Under the pieces are notes generated by a model. The model was not told the origin of the DNA and ran no database searches. It saw only the letters and a program-made list of their open reading frames with translations. A stretch of 64,000 nucleotides of DNA. Source: Aeromonas taiwanensis. GTDB taxonomy: Bacteria > Pseudomonadota > Gammaproteobacteria > Enterobacterales > Aeromonadaceae. Positions 21,942 to 30,062 of the stretch are shown here, piece by piece; position 1 is the first letter of the stretch, and each line of letters begins with the position of its first letter. The translations under genes and the position numbers were made by a program. The stretch is taken from NCBI RefSeq assembly GCF_000820165.1, contig NZ_CDDD01000072.1, positions 1 to 64,000 on the forward strand, written 5' to 3'.

Positions 21942-22939
21942 TGAAGCGCGGCTGGCTGGCGCTCTGCGTCTGCTCCCTGACGGCGGGCGCCACCGTCTCG
22001 CCAGCAGGGCTCGCCCTGCTGGCCGAACAGCAGCAGGTGCCGCTGGCCGAGTTGCAGGCCGCCATCGGCGAGGCCAGTCTGCGTCAGGAGGTGCTCGACA
22101 CCATCAGCCGCCCCTGGGAGGCCAAGCCCTGGCACCGCTACCGGCCGCTGTTCGTCACCCCGGAGCGGATCCGGGGCGGAGTCGACTTCTGGCAGCGCCA
22201 TGCCGCCACCCTGGCCCGGGCCGAGCAGACCTACCAGGTGCCCGCCGCCCTCATCGTCGCCATCATCGGCATCGAAACCTTCTATGGCCGCCAGATGGGC
22301 CGCCATCCGGTGCTCGACAGCCTCTACACCCTGGGATTCCATTACCCCGAGCGGGCCGACTTCTTTGCCAAGGAGTTTGCCCAACTGGTGCTGCTTGCCC
22401 GGGAGGAGAAGTGGCCGCTCACCACCCTCAAGGGATCCTATGCCGGCGCCATGGGCATGAGCCAGTTCATGCCCTCCAGCTATCGTCACTACGCGGTCGA
22501 TTTTGACGGCGACGGCAAGCGGGATCTCTTCGCCAACCCGGCGGATGCCATCGGCAGCGTGGCCAACTACTTCGCCCTGCACCGCTGGCGCTGGGGGGAG
22601 TCGGTGGTCGAACCCGCCTTGATCGGATTGGCTCCAGTAGGTACCCTGCTTGCACCCGAGCCCGAGCTCAAGCAGCGCTGGGCCGAGCTGGCGGCCGCAG
22701 GCATCGAACTCGCCACCCCGCTGGCACCCGACACGCCGGTAAAACTGCTGGCATTGGAGCAGGCCGAAGGACCGGAATACTGGGTCGCGCGCCACAATTT
22801 TTACGTGATCACCCGCTACAACCGCAGCCCTCTCTATGCGATGGCGGTGCATCAACTCAGTCAAGCCATCCAGGACGCTTATGCATTACAGCCACAAACT
22901 TCTCCCCCTCAGCCTGACCTTGTTGCTGGCCGCCTGTAG
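21941..22939 (+). CDS. mltB: Lytic murein transglycosylase B
   Basis: A 332-residue lytic transglycosylase of family GH103 that cleaves the glycan strand with 1,6-anhydro product formation. The catalytic glutamate is Glu112 in IIGIETFYGRQMGRHPVLD. SYAGAMGMSQFMPSSYRHYA and DFDGDGKRDLF are further signature segments. The N terminus ([18 protein letters not shown]) looks like a signal peptide, but neither cysteine sits in a convincing lipobox, unlike E. coli MltB, so it may be soluble or atypically anchored. It starts on the mrdB stop (TGATG) and runs 59 bases into rlpA. Confidence 0.93.
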   Translation: MKRGWLALCVCSLTAGATVSPAGLALLAEQQQVPLAELQAAIGEASLRQEVLDTISRPWEAKPWHRYRPLFVTPERIRGGVDFWQRHAATLARAEQTYQVPAALIVAIIGIETFYGRQMGRHPVLDSLYTLGFHYPERADFFAKEFAQLVLLAREEKWPLTTLKGSYAGAMGMSQFMPSSYRHYAVDFDGDGKRDLFANPADAIGSVANYFALHRWRWGESVVEPALIGLAPVGTLLAPEPELKQRWAELAAAGIELATPLAPDTPVKLLALEQAEGPEYWVARHNFYVITRYNRSPLYAMAVHQLSQAIQDAYALQPQTSPPQPDLVAGRL

Positions 22940-23804
22940 CAGCCAGCCGGAGCCCCAGCCGCTGCCGCCAGAGCCCGTCCCCCAGGAGAAGCCTCAGGTC
23001 ATCGAGATCCCCCAGGCGACCGGCGCCATTCCACGACCCGAACCCATGAGCCAGAGCGGCAACCGGGATTACTGGATTGGCAAGCAGAAATACGAGGTGT
23101 GGCGCGACATCAAGCACTACAGCGAGGAGGGGACAGCGAGCTGGCTCGCCAGGGATCTGGACGGCAACAAGACCGCCAATGGCGACGTGCTGGACAGCAC
23201 CCTGTTTAGCGCCGCCCACCGCAACCTGCCGCTGCCAAGCTACGTGCGGGTCACCAACCTGGACAACGGGCTGGAGACAATCGTGCGGGTCAACGACCGC
23301 GGCCCCTTCGGCAGCGACCGCCTGATCGACCTCTCCCACGCCGCCGCCACACAGCTGGAGATGGTGGAAGGTGGCGAGGCCAGGGTACGCCTCGAGCTCA
23401 TCACCGATCAGCCGGACCAGATGGTGGAGATGGTGCCCATGGCCCCCATGACACCGATGGCGCCTGCGGCGCCGGCCGCCGACACCTTCGTCAACGAGAC
23501 GCCGGCCCCGACTGCACCGGCCAAGGCCGCTCCGGCACCAGCCGAGACGGCGACCAGCACCGTCTCCGCCCCCAAGACCGGCACGGCCGAGGGCAAGATG
23601 ATCCAGGTGCTGGCGAGCGGCTCCGAGGCCCGGGCCCAGGCCATGGGCAAGGTGATGACCCAGCGCTACGGCGTGCCCTATCAGGTGGTGACCCATGGCG
23701 CCGTCTTCCGCGTCCTGATGGGGCCGGTGGCGGCCGATCAGCAGGCTGCCCTGCTGGATCAGATCCGCCAGGGCGGGCTGGAGCAGGCCTTCATCGTGCC
23801 CTGA
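22881..23804 (+). CDS. rlpA: Septal-ring lytic transglycosylase RlpA (lipoprotein)
   Basis: A 307-residue lipoprotein. The signal peptide ends in LLAAC with the lipidated Cys at residue 19. A double-psi beta-barrel domain (~residues 80-175; GTASWLARDLDGNKTANGD, VRVNDRGPFGSDRLIDLS) is the enzymatic module that cleaves denuded glycan. A Met/Pro/Ala-rich linker (~180-230) leads to a C-terminal SPOR domain that binds naked septal glycan. The ATG at 22881 is fixed by the signal peptide, giving an unusually long 59-base overlap with mltB. The position after mltB and before dacA follows the E. coli mrdB-rlpA-dacA order with mltB inserted. Confidence 0.93.
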   Translation: MHYSHKLLPLSLTLLLAACSSQPEPQPLPPEPVPQEKPQVIEIPQATGAIPRPEPMSQSGNRDYWIGKQKYEVWRDIKHYSEEGTASWLARDLDGNKTANGDVLDSTLFSAAHRNLPLPSYVRVTNLDNGLETIVRVNDRGPFGSDRLIDLSHAAATQLEMVEGGEARVRLELITDQPDQMVEMVPMAPMTPMAPAAPAADTFVNETPAPTAPAKAAPAPAETATSTVSAPKTGTAEGKMIQVLASGSEARAQAMGKVMTQRYGVPYQVVTHGAVFRVLMGPVAADQQAALLDQIRQGGLEQAFIVP

Positions 23805-23810
23805 GCGCAG

Positions 23811-23847
23811 CCCCGACCTCACGCCGGGATACGACGTGAGGTCGGGG
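23811..23847 (+). terminator. Hairpin between rlpA and dacA
   Basis: A 13-bp stem (CCCCGACCTCACG / CGTGAGGTCGGGG) with an 11-base loop follows the rlpA stop. There is no T run, so it may be an attenuator or RNA-stability hairpin rather than a full terminator. Confidence 0.5.
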
Positions 23848-23969
23848 GAAAACCCATAAAATCCCGTCCAGATCGCAACTCGGGCTATGACCGACGAGCA
23901 CATCTGGTATAGTGAAGCCCGCTTTTTTTCAACTTGGGTACACCCCATCCAGGCACCAGGAATTTCAAG

Positions 23970-25199
23970 ATGTCCAAATTTGCCCGTTCCGTTATTCTGG
24001 CCTCCCTGTTAAGCGCCACCGCTCAGGCCAACCAGCCTGTTCCGACGCCGGATTCGGCACTGCCGACCGCCCAGCCGGTCCCCACTTTGAACAGCGCCCC
24101 CATGGTGGTCCCCGCCGCACCGGAGATCTCCGCCAAGGCCCACATCCTGATCGACTACTACTCCGGTCAGGTGCTGGCCGAACAGAACGCCGAAGAGCGT
24201 CTGCCCCCCGCCAGTCTGACCAAGATGATGACTTCCTACATCATTGGCCAGGAGCTGGCCAAGGGGAACATCAAGCGCACCGACATGGTGACCATCAGCC
24301 AGAACGCCTGGTCCAAGAACTACTCCGACTCCTCCAAGATGTTCATCGAGGTGGGCAAGCAGGTCTCCGTCGATGATCTCAACAAGGGCATCATCATTCA
24401 GTCCGGCAACGACGCCTGCGTCGCCATGGCCGAACACCTGGCAGGCAGCACCGACTCCTTCGCCAGCCTGATGAACAGCTGGGCCGCCAAGCTCGGCATG
24501 AACGACAGCCACTTCATGAACCCGCACGGCCTGGATGCCGAGGGTCACTACAGTACCGCTCACGACATGGCGCGCCTGGGCCAGGCCCTGATCCGCGACC
24601 TGCCGGAGGAGTACAAGATCTACGCCCAGAAGTCCTTCGTCTTCAACGGCATCACCCAGCACAACCGCAACCGTCTGCTGTGGGACCAGTCCCTGCAGGT
24701 TGACGGCATCAAGACCGGCCACGTCAGCCAGGTCGGCTACAACCTGGTCTCCTCCGCCACCAACAACGAAGGCATGCGCCTGATCGCCGTGGTGCTGGGC
24801 GCGAGCAGCGAAGCCACCCGCGCTGCAGAGAGCAAGAAGCTGCTCACCTACGGCTTCCGCTTCTTCCAGAGCCTGACCCCGTACAAGGCCGGTACCGAGC
24901 TGGTGACCCAGAAGATCTGGATGGGCGACAAGTCCGAGGTGAAACTGGGCGTCGACCAGGACGTCTCCGTGCTGGTCACCCGCGGCCAGGGCAACAACCT
25001 CAAGGCCGACTTCCAGCTCGAGAGCGAGCTGAAGGCCCCGCTGGCCAAGGGTCAGCGCGTCGGTACCGTGTTCCTGAAGCAAGGGGATAAGGAGATCAAG
25101 CAGGTGCCGCTGGTTGCCCTGGAAGAGGTGCAGGAAGGTGGCCTGATGAGCCGTCTGTGGGACTACCTGGTGATGCTGGTTTCCAGCTGGTTCAAGTAA
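23970..25199 (+). CDS. dacA: D-alanyl-D-alanine carboxypeptidase (PBP5-type)
   Basis: A 409-residue low-molecular-weight PBP that trims the terminal D-Ala from peptidoglycan stem peptides. The signal peptide ends around SATAQA. Active-site motifs are SLTK with Ser82, SGN at 145-147 and KTG at 248-250. A C-terminal beta-rich domain and an amphipathic membrane anchor (RLWDYLVMLVSSWFK) complete the PBP5 architecture. I use the ATG at 23970, with AGGAA upstream, instead of the open-frame start at 23934. It is probably transcribed from its own promoter as well as from the rlpA side, and ends at a strong terminator. Confidence 0.96.
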   Translation: MSKFARSVILASLLSATAQANQPVPTPDSALPTAQPVPTLNSAPMVVPAAPEISAKAHILIDYYSGQVLAEQNAEERLPPASLTKMMTSYIIGQELAKGNIKRTDMVTISQNAWSKNYSDSSKMFIEVGKQVSVDDLNKGIIIQSGNDACVAMAEHLAGSTDSFASLMNSWAAKLGMNDSHFMNPHGLDAEGHYSTAHDMARLGQALIRDLPEEYKIYAQKSFVFNGITQHNRNRLLWDQSLQVDGIKTGHVSQVGYNLVSSATNNEGMRLIAVVLGASSEATRAAESKKLLTYGFRFFQSLTPYKAGTELVTQKIWMGDKSEVKLGVDQDVSVLVTRGQGNNLKADFQLESELKAPLAKGQRVGTVFLKQGDKEIKQVPLVALEEVQEGGLMSRLWDYLVMLVSSWFK

Positions 25200-25215
25200 T
25201 ACTCCCCTCCTCAAA

Positions 25216-25247
25216 CAGCGGCGCCAACAGGCGCCGCTGCTGTCTTT
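25216..25247 (+). terminator. Rho-independent terminator after dacA
   Basis: A 10-bp GC stem (CAGCGGCGCC / GGCGCCGCTG) with a 4-base AACA loop is followed by CTGTCTTTT. Confidence 0.85.
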
Positions 25248-25340
25248 TGCGGTCAGTCCAGTCAATAACCCTGTAATCTGCAGGTTCCGCCGACTGACGA
25301 TTTGTGGTAAAAAGCAGCATTTCCACGTCTTGCCAAATCA

Positions 25341-25476
25341 CCGGGTCTTGATCCCGGTGCGGACAATGCCCATATAGACCAGGGTGATGCCCCTACAGGC
25401 GCATGCCGACGGCCTCCGTCGGCCCTGCAAGATGAAAGATGAAGTCGCTTCCCGGCGACGCAGAAAGGTGAAGTAG
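25341..25476 (+). promoter_or_regulatory. Structured leader upstream of ybeD
   Basis: Two hairpins can form before ybeD: CACCGGG..CCCGGTG (25341-25361) and GCCGACGG..CCGTCGGC (25406-25424). They precede the GAAAGG ribosome binding site. I do not recognise a known riboswitch. The 277-base gap since dacA contains no gene. Confidence 0.3.
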
Positions 25477-25740
25477 ATGAATACCAAGTTTGATGAACTG
25501 CTGGAGTTCCCCTGCAAGTTCCCGTTCAAGGTGCTCGGCGTGGCCGATCCCGCCCTGCCCGACATGGTGGTGGAAGTGCTGCAGCAACACGCCCCCGGCA
25601 CCTACAGCCCGACCGTTCAGCCGAGCTCCAAGGGTAACTATCACTCGGTACGAGTGACGGTCACCGCCCAGAGCAAGGAACATATCGAGGCCATGTACAC
25701 CGCCCTCGGCAAGATCGAGCTGGTTCGCTACGTCCTGTAA
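25477..25740 (+). CDS. ybeD: DUF493 family protein YbeD
   Basis: An 87-residue cytoplasmic protein with an ACT-like ferredoxin fold ([18 protein letters not shown], then [20 protein letters not shown]). Its function is not established; E. coli ybeD lies between dacA and lipB, and the same order is kept here, hinting at a link to lipoate metabolism. The length equals the E. coli protein. The ATG at 25477 has AGAAAGGTGAAGTAG upstream. Confidence 0.95.
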   Translation: MNTKFDELLEFPCKFPFKVLGVADPALPDMVVEVLQQHAPGTYSPTVQPSSKGNYHSVRVTVTAQSKEHIEAMYTALGKIELVRYVL

Positions 25741-25834
25741 GTCACCTCTCTCGCCCCGTCACCGGGGCGACTGATTATCTGCCACCCGGTTGCACCGACT
25801 ATCGTACCGGCCCTGCGCCTGTCAGTGAGGAAAG

Positions 25835-26527
25835 ATGTCACCCGAAACGCCCGCCGAGCCACACTCGCCTCCCAGTCAGCTGATCGTCAGACAACTGGGC
25901 CGTCGCCCCTACCAGCCGGTATGGGACGCCATGAAGGCCTTCACGGACAGCCGTACCAGCGACACCCCGGACGAGTTCTGGGTGGTGGAGCACGACCCCG
26001 TCTACACCCAGGGGCAGGCCGGCAAGGCCGAACACCTGCTCGCCCCCGGCGACATTCCTGTGGTGCAGAGCGATCGCGGCGGCCAGGTGACCTATCACGG
26101 TCCCGGCCAGCTGGTGCTCTACGTATTGGTGGACGTGCGCCGCAGCAAGCTGTCGGTGCGCGAGCTGGTAACCTGCCTGGAAACCGCCATCATCAACACC
26201 CTGGCCAAGAGCGACATTGCGGCCTATGCCAAGGCCGATGCCCCCGGGGTCTACGTGAAGAACGAGCTCGGCATGGAGGCCAAGCTGGCCTCCCTTGGCC
26301 TGCGCATCCGCAAGGGCTGCTCGTTCCACGGGCTGGCACTCAATATCGACATGGACATGACCCCCTTCCTGCGCATCAATCCGTGCGGCTATGCGGGCAT
26401 GGCCATGACCCAGACCAGCGCCCTGGGCGGCCCGCAAAGCGTGGCCGAGGCGCAATCCATCCTGGTGGCCGAACTGGCCAGCCTGATTGGTTATCACACA
26501 ATAACAAACACCGAGAGTGAATCATGA
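25835..26527 (+). CDS. lipB: Octanoyl-[acyl-carrier-protein]:protein N-octanoyltransferase LipB
   Basis: A 230-residue enzyme that transfers octanoate from acyl carrier protein to the lipoyl domains of 2-oxoacid dehydrogenases and GcvH. The catalytic dyad is Cys184 (NPCGYAGM) and Lys150 ([10 protein letters not shown]), spaced as in E. coli (34 residues). The conserved [16 protein letters not shown] and [11 protein letters not shown] segments are present. The first ~14 residues (Pro/Glu-rich) are a family-variable extension. It overlaps lipA by four bases (ATGA), so the two steps are translationally coupled. Confidence 0.97.
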   Translation: MSPETPAEPHSPPSQLIVRQLGRRPYQPVWDAMKAFTDSRTSDTPDEFWVVEHDPVYTQGQAGKAEHLLAPGDIPVVQSDRGGQVTYHGPGQLVLYVLVDVRRSKLSVRELVTCLETAIINTLAKSDIAAYAKADAPGVYVKNELGMEAKLASLGLRIRKGCSFHGLALNIDMDMTPFLRINPCGYAGMAMTQTSALGGPQSVAEAQSILVAELASLIGYHTITNTESES

Positions 26528-27489
26528 GCAAACCCGTTCGTATGGAGCCGGGCGTCAAGCTGCGCGATGGCGACAAGATGGCCCTGATCCCGGTGAAATT
26601 CATGCCGGATCCCAACGAGGAAGTGCTGCGCAAGCCGGACTGGATGCGGATCAAGCTGCCGCCGTCAAGCCAGAAGATCGAGCACATCAAGAGCACCCTG
26701 CGCAAGAACAAGCTGCACTCTGTGTGTGAGGAAGCCTCCTGCCCCAACCTGGCGGAGTGCTTCAACCACGGTACCGCCACCTTCATGATCATGGGCGCCA
26801 TCTGTACTCGTCGCTGCCCCTTCTGCGACGTGGCCCACGGCCGTCCGCTGCCGCTGGATCCGGAAGAGCCTAAGAAGCTGGCGCTCACCATCAAGGAGAT
26901 GAACCTCAAGTACGTGGTGATCACCTCGGTGGACCGCGACGATCTGCGCGACGGCGGTGCTCAGCACTTCGCCGACTGCATCCGCGAAATCCGCGAGCAC
27001 AGCCCGCAGACCCGCATCGAGATCCTGACCCCGGACTTCCGCGGCCGCATGGAGCAGGCGCTGGAGGTGTTCCGCGAGACCCCGCCGGACGTCTTCAACC
27101 ACAACCTGGAAACCGCCCCGCGCATGTACCGGGTCGCCCGCCCGGGCGCCGACTACAAGTGGTCCCTGGAGCTCTTGCGCCGCATCAAGGAGATGCACCC
27201 CCACGTACCGACCAAGTCCGGTCTGATGATGGGCCTTGGCGAGACCAACGAGGAGATCGTGGAGGTCCTCAAGGACCTGCGCGAACACGGCGTCAACATG
27301 CTGACCCTGGGTCAGTACCTGCAGCCGAGCCGCCACCACCTGCCGGTGAAACGCTACGTGCCGCCCGCAGAGTTCGACGAGCTGAAAGACGTGGCCATGG
27401 AACTCGGCTTCAGCCACGCCGCATGCGGCCCCTTCGTGCGTTCCTCCTACCACGCGGATCTGCAGGCCAAGGGGGAAGAGGTCAAATAA
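26524..27489 (+). CDS. lipA: Lipoyl synthase LipA
   Basis: A 321-residue radical-SAM enzyme that inserts two sulfurs into protein-bound octanoate. The auxiliary-cluster cysteines are Cys68, 73 and 79 ([12 protein letters not shown]). The radical-SAM cysteines are Cys94, 98 and 101 (CTRRCPFC). The length and every motif position equal those of E. coli LipA. It is translationally coupled to lipB and closed by a strong terminator. Confidence 0.98.
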   Translation: MSKPVRMEPGVKLRDGDKMALIPVKFMPDPNEEVLRKPDWMRIKLPPSSQKIEHIKSTLRKNKLHSVCEEASCPNLAECFNHGTATFMIMGAICTRRCPFCDVAHGRPLPLDPEEPKKLALTIKEMNLKYVVITSVDRDDLRDGGAQHFADCIREIREHSPQTRIEILTPDFRGRMEQALEVFRETPPDVFNHNLETAPRMYRVARPGADYKWSLELLRRIKEMHPHVPTKSGLMMGLGETNEEIVEVLKDLREHGVNMLTLGQYLQPSRHHLPVKRYVPPAEFDELKDVAMELGFSHAACGPFVRSSYHADLQAKGEEVK

Positions 27490-27510
27490 GCCTCTATTCC
27501 TGCCAGCAGA

Positions 27511-27539
27511 AAAAAGAGCGCCCATGGGCGCTCTTTTTT
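27511..27539 (+). terminator. Rho-independent terminator after lipA
   Basis: A 12-bp stem (AAAAAGAGCGCC / GGCGCTCTTTTT) with a 4-base CATG loop and six T. It is symmetrical in sequence. Confidence 0.88.
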
Positions 27540-27636
27540 ATTTCCATCCCCCTCGCAGACACCGGTTGTCCCTTTGTGCTTGGCGCCGTCCTGGCGTAAC
27601 GTGGCCACTCCCCCCTTCTCTGGAGTGATGTGCCGG

Positions 27637-28137
27637 ATGCCGACTCTCACCGTTAGCCTGATCCCCCTGCATGACGCAGACTTTCCCGCCTATCGCGACT
27701 ACTTCATCGAGGATTACGCCCGGGATCTTGCCAGCAATCACGGGATGGCGCTGCCTGACGCCCGCCGTCAGGCCGACGCCTCGTTGCAACAGCTCCTGCC
27801 ACAGGGCGTCGCCACCCCGGGTCACCATCTACTCGCCCTGGTGCCTGAGGACGGTAGCGGCGCCTCGAACACACCGGGTGAGCCCCTGGGCTATCTCTGG
27901 CATGCCATCGACAGCGCCGCCGGCACCACCTTCATCTACGACTTCTATGTGACGCCACCCCATCGTGGCCAGGGCTTCGGCAAGGCGGCCATGGTCGCCC
28001 TGGAGGCGCAGCTCGTCCCCCTCGGCATCCACCAGATCAAGCTGAGGGTCGCCCACGACAACCCGCGGGCCCTGGCGCTCTATCAGGCGCTGGGTTTCAC
28101 CATCACCGGCTACAACATGGCGAAGCACCTGGGGTGA
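27637..28137 (+). CDS. GNAT-family N-acetyltransferase
   Basis: A 166-residue acetyltransferase of the GNAT superfamily. The acetyl-CoA-binding motif A is visible as FYVTPPHRGQGFGKAAM (pattern RGQGFG) and motif B as NPRALALYQALGF. The N-terminal half should form the substrate pocket; the substrate cannot be deduced. Two in-frame ATGs are possible: 27628 sits too near GGAG (2 bases), so I chose 27637 (11 bases). It is monocistronic, between the lipA terminator and a hairpin shared with convergent recJ. Confidence 0.85.
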   Translation: MPTLTVSLIPLHDADFPAYRDYFIEDYARDLASNHGMALPDARRQADASLQQLLPQGVATPGHHLLALVPEDGSGASNTPGEPLGYLWHAIDSAAGTTFIYDFYVTPPHRGQGFGKAAMVALEAQLVPLGIHQIKLRVAHDNPRALALYQALGFTITGYNMAKHLG

Positions 28138-28192
28138 TAACAGCTCCGGTGCGCCCCTTCCGGCCCGGATAGCGTGGCCCACCAACGAAAAC

Positions 28193-28210
28193 GGCCACCC
28201 CGGGGTGGCC
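28193..28210. terminator. Bidirectional hairpin between the GNAT gene and recJ
   Basis: GGCCACCCCGGGGTGGCC is a perfect inverted repeat flanked by AAAAC on the left and ATTGT on the right. It lies between convergent genes. Confidence 0.6.
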
Positions 28211-28229
28211 ATTGTCGATGTTCGCCGAG

Positions 28230-29960
28230 TCAGAGGCCGGCGGCCTCCAGATGTTCCACCAGCAGCTGCACGCTGCGGTTGCCGCGCCACTCGTTGACAT
28301 CGAGCCGGTAGACCAGCCGCACCCGTTTGACCGAGGCGTCGGGCCAGCGCTTGAGATCGACCCCGAAGGCGATAGCATCCACCGCGTGGCCGGAATCCGT
28401 GGTCAGCATCATCTTGAGGTGCTTCTCCCCCACCAGCCGCTGCTGCACCAGCACGAACTCGCCGTCGAACAATGGCTCGGGGAAGGCCTGACCCCAGGGA
28501 CCGGAGGCGCGGATCAGCTCCGCCAGCTCGAGGGTGAGCTCGTCCGGCAGCAGTTCGCCGTCGGTGAGCAGCACCCCGGTCAAGAGCTCAGGGGTCACCA
28601 GCTCGCCGATGACCGCCTCGAACGCCCGGCCGAAAGCCTCGATATTGGCCTTGGGCAGGGTCAGCCCCGCCGCCATGGCGTGGCCGCCAAACTTGCCCAT
28701 CAGGCCGGGGTGACGGGTATCGAGCAGTTCCAGCGCATCGCGCAGGTGCACCCCCGGAATGGAACGCCCGGAACCTTTGAGCTCGGTGTCGCTGCTCTCG
28801 GCAAACGCAATGACGGGACGGTAGTACTTCTCCTTGATCTTGGAGGCCACCAGCCCCACCACCCCCTGGTGCCACTCGTCCCGGTGCAGCACTATGCCGG
28901 AGGGCACCTCGCCGTCACGAAAACGGATCTGCTCCAGGGTGGCCAGCGCCTCCTGCTGCATCCCCTGCTCTATCTCCTTGCGCTCCTGGTTGAGGCTATC
29001 CATCTCGGAAGCGAGCTGGCGCGCCAGGTTGAGGTCGTCGCAGAGCAGGCAGGCGACTCCGAGGGACATGTCGTCGAGGCGCCCCACCGCATTGAGACGT
29101 GGCCCCAGCGCAAAGCCCAGATCGGCGGCGCACAGGCGGCGACCGTCGCGGCCCGACACGTCCACCAGCGCCTGGATGCCGGGACGGCAGCGCCCTGCTC
29201 GGATCCGCTGCAGACCCTGGTGCACCAGGATGCGGTTGTTGCCATCGAGCGCCACCACGTCGGCGACGGTGCCGAGGGCTACCAGGTCCAGGTAATCCGC
29301 CACGTTGGGGGCGCGCAGCCCCTGGCGCTCATACCAGCCGCTCTGGCGCAGATGGGTGTTGAGCGCCGCCATCAGGTAGAAGGCGACCCCCACCCCGGCC
29401 AGCGATTTGGAGGGGAAGTCGCAGCCATGCTGGTTGGGGTTCACTATCGCATCGGCGTCAGGCAGCTCCTGACCTGGCAAATGGTGATCAGTAACCAGTA
29501 CCTGCATACCGGCCGCCTTGGCCGCCGCCACCCCGGCGATGCTGGAGATGCCGTTATCCACCGTGATGAGAAACTCGGCGCCGCGGGCCACCGCCAGTTC
29601 GACGATCTCCGGGGTGAGGCCGTAACCGAACTCGAAGCGGTTGGGCACCAGAAAATCGATGTGGCGGCCCCCCATGGCGCGCAGTGCCAGCACGCACAGG
29701 GCCGAGCTGGTGGCGCCGTCGCAGTCGAAGTCGCCGACAATGAGAATGCGCTTTTGCGCCGCTAGGGCGTCGGCCAGCAGGGGCACCGCCTGCGCCATGC
29801 CAAACAGACGCTGGGGTGGCAGCAGCTGATTGGCGCTGCGCTCCAGCAGGGCAGGGTCTTCGACCCCACGGCTGGCGAAGATCTGTCGAAGCAGCGGGTG
29901 CAGAGTGGCGGGCAGATGGGAATCATCCACCCGTGGACGGCGACGGATTTGCAGGGACAT
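28230..29960 (-). CDS. recJ: Single-stranded-DNA-specific 5'-3' exonuclease RecJ
   Basis: A 576-residue DHH-superfamily nuclease acting in RecF-pathway recombination, mismatch repair and base-excision repair. The metal-binding motifs are DFDCDG at 78-83 and DHH at 158-160 (LVTDHHLPG). The DHHA1 domain with the GGHAMAAGLT signature lies around residues 420-435, and an OB-fold ends the chain. The length matches E. coli RecJ. The ATG at 29960 has AGGA nine bases upstream. In E. coli and Vibrio, recJ follows xerD and dsbC; here the region upstream is occupied by an unrelated island and dsbC is absent. Confidence 0.97.
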   Translation of the reverse strand: MSLQIRRRPRVDDSHLPATLHPLLRQIFASRGVEDPALLERSANQLLPPQRLFGMAQAVPLLADALAAQKRILIVGDFDCDGATSSALCVLALRAMGGRHIDFLVPNRFEFGYGLTPEIVELAVARGAEFLITVDNGISSIAGVAAAKAAGMQVLVTDHHLPGQELPDADAIVNPNQHGCDFPSKSLAGVGVAFYLMAALNTHLRQSGWYERQGLRAPNVADYLDLVALGTVADVVALDGNNRILVHQGLQRIRAGRCRPGIQALVDVSGRDGRRLCAADLGFALGPRLNAVGRLDDMSLGVACLLCDDLNLARQLASEMDSLNQERKEIEQGMQQEALATLEQIRFRDGEVPSGIVLHRDEWHQGVVGLVASKIKEKYYRPVIAFAESSDTELKGSGRSIPGVHLRDALELLDTRHPGLMGKFGGHAMAAGLTLPKANIEAFGRAFEAVIGELVTPELLTGVLLTDGELLPDELTLELAELIRASGPWGQAFPEPLFDGEFVLVQQRLVGEKHLKMMLTTDSGHAVDAIAFGVDLKRWPDASVKRVRLVYRLDVNEWRGNRSVQLLVEHLEAAGL

Positions 29961-30062
29961 CGATTCTATCCTGTCTTCTGGGGCGATTAAGGCGATGAGC
30001 CAGGGCAGGCCGTATGATACACGCCTTGAGCGGATCGGCGATGGTTCAGTTTGCAGGACGGT

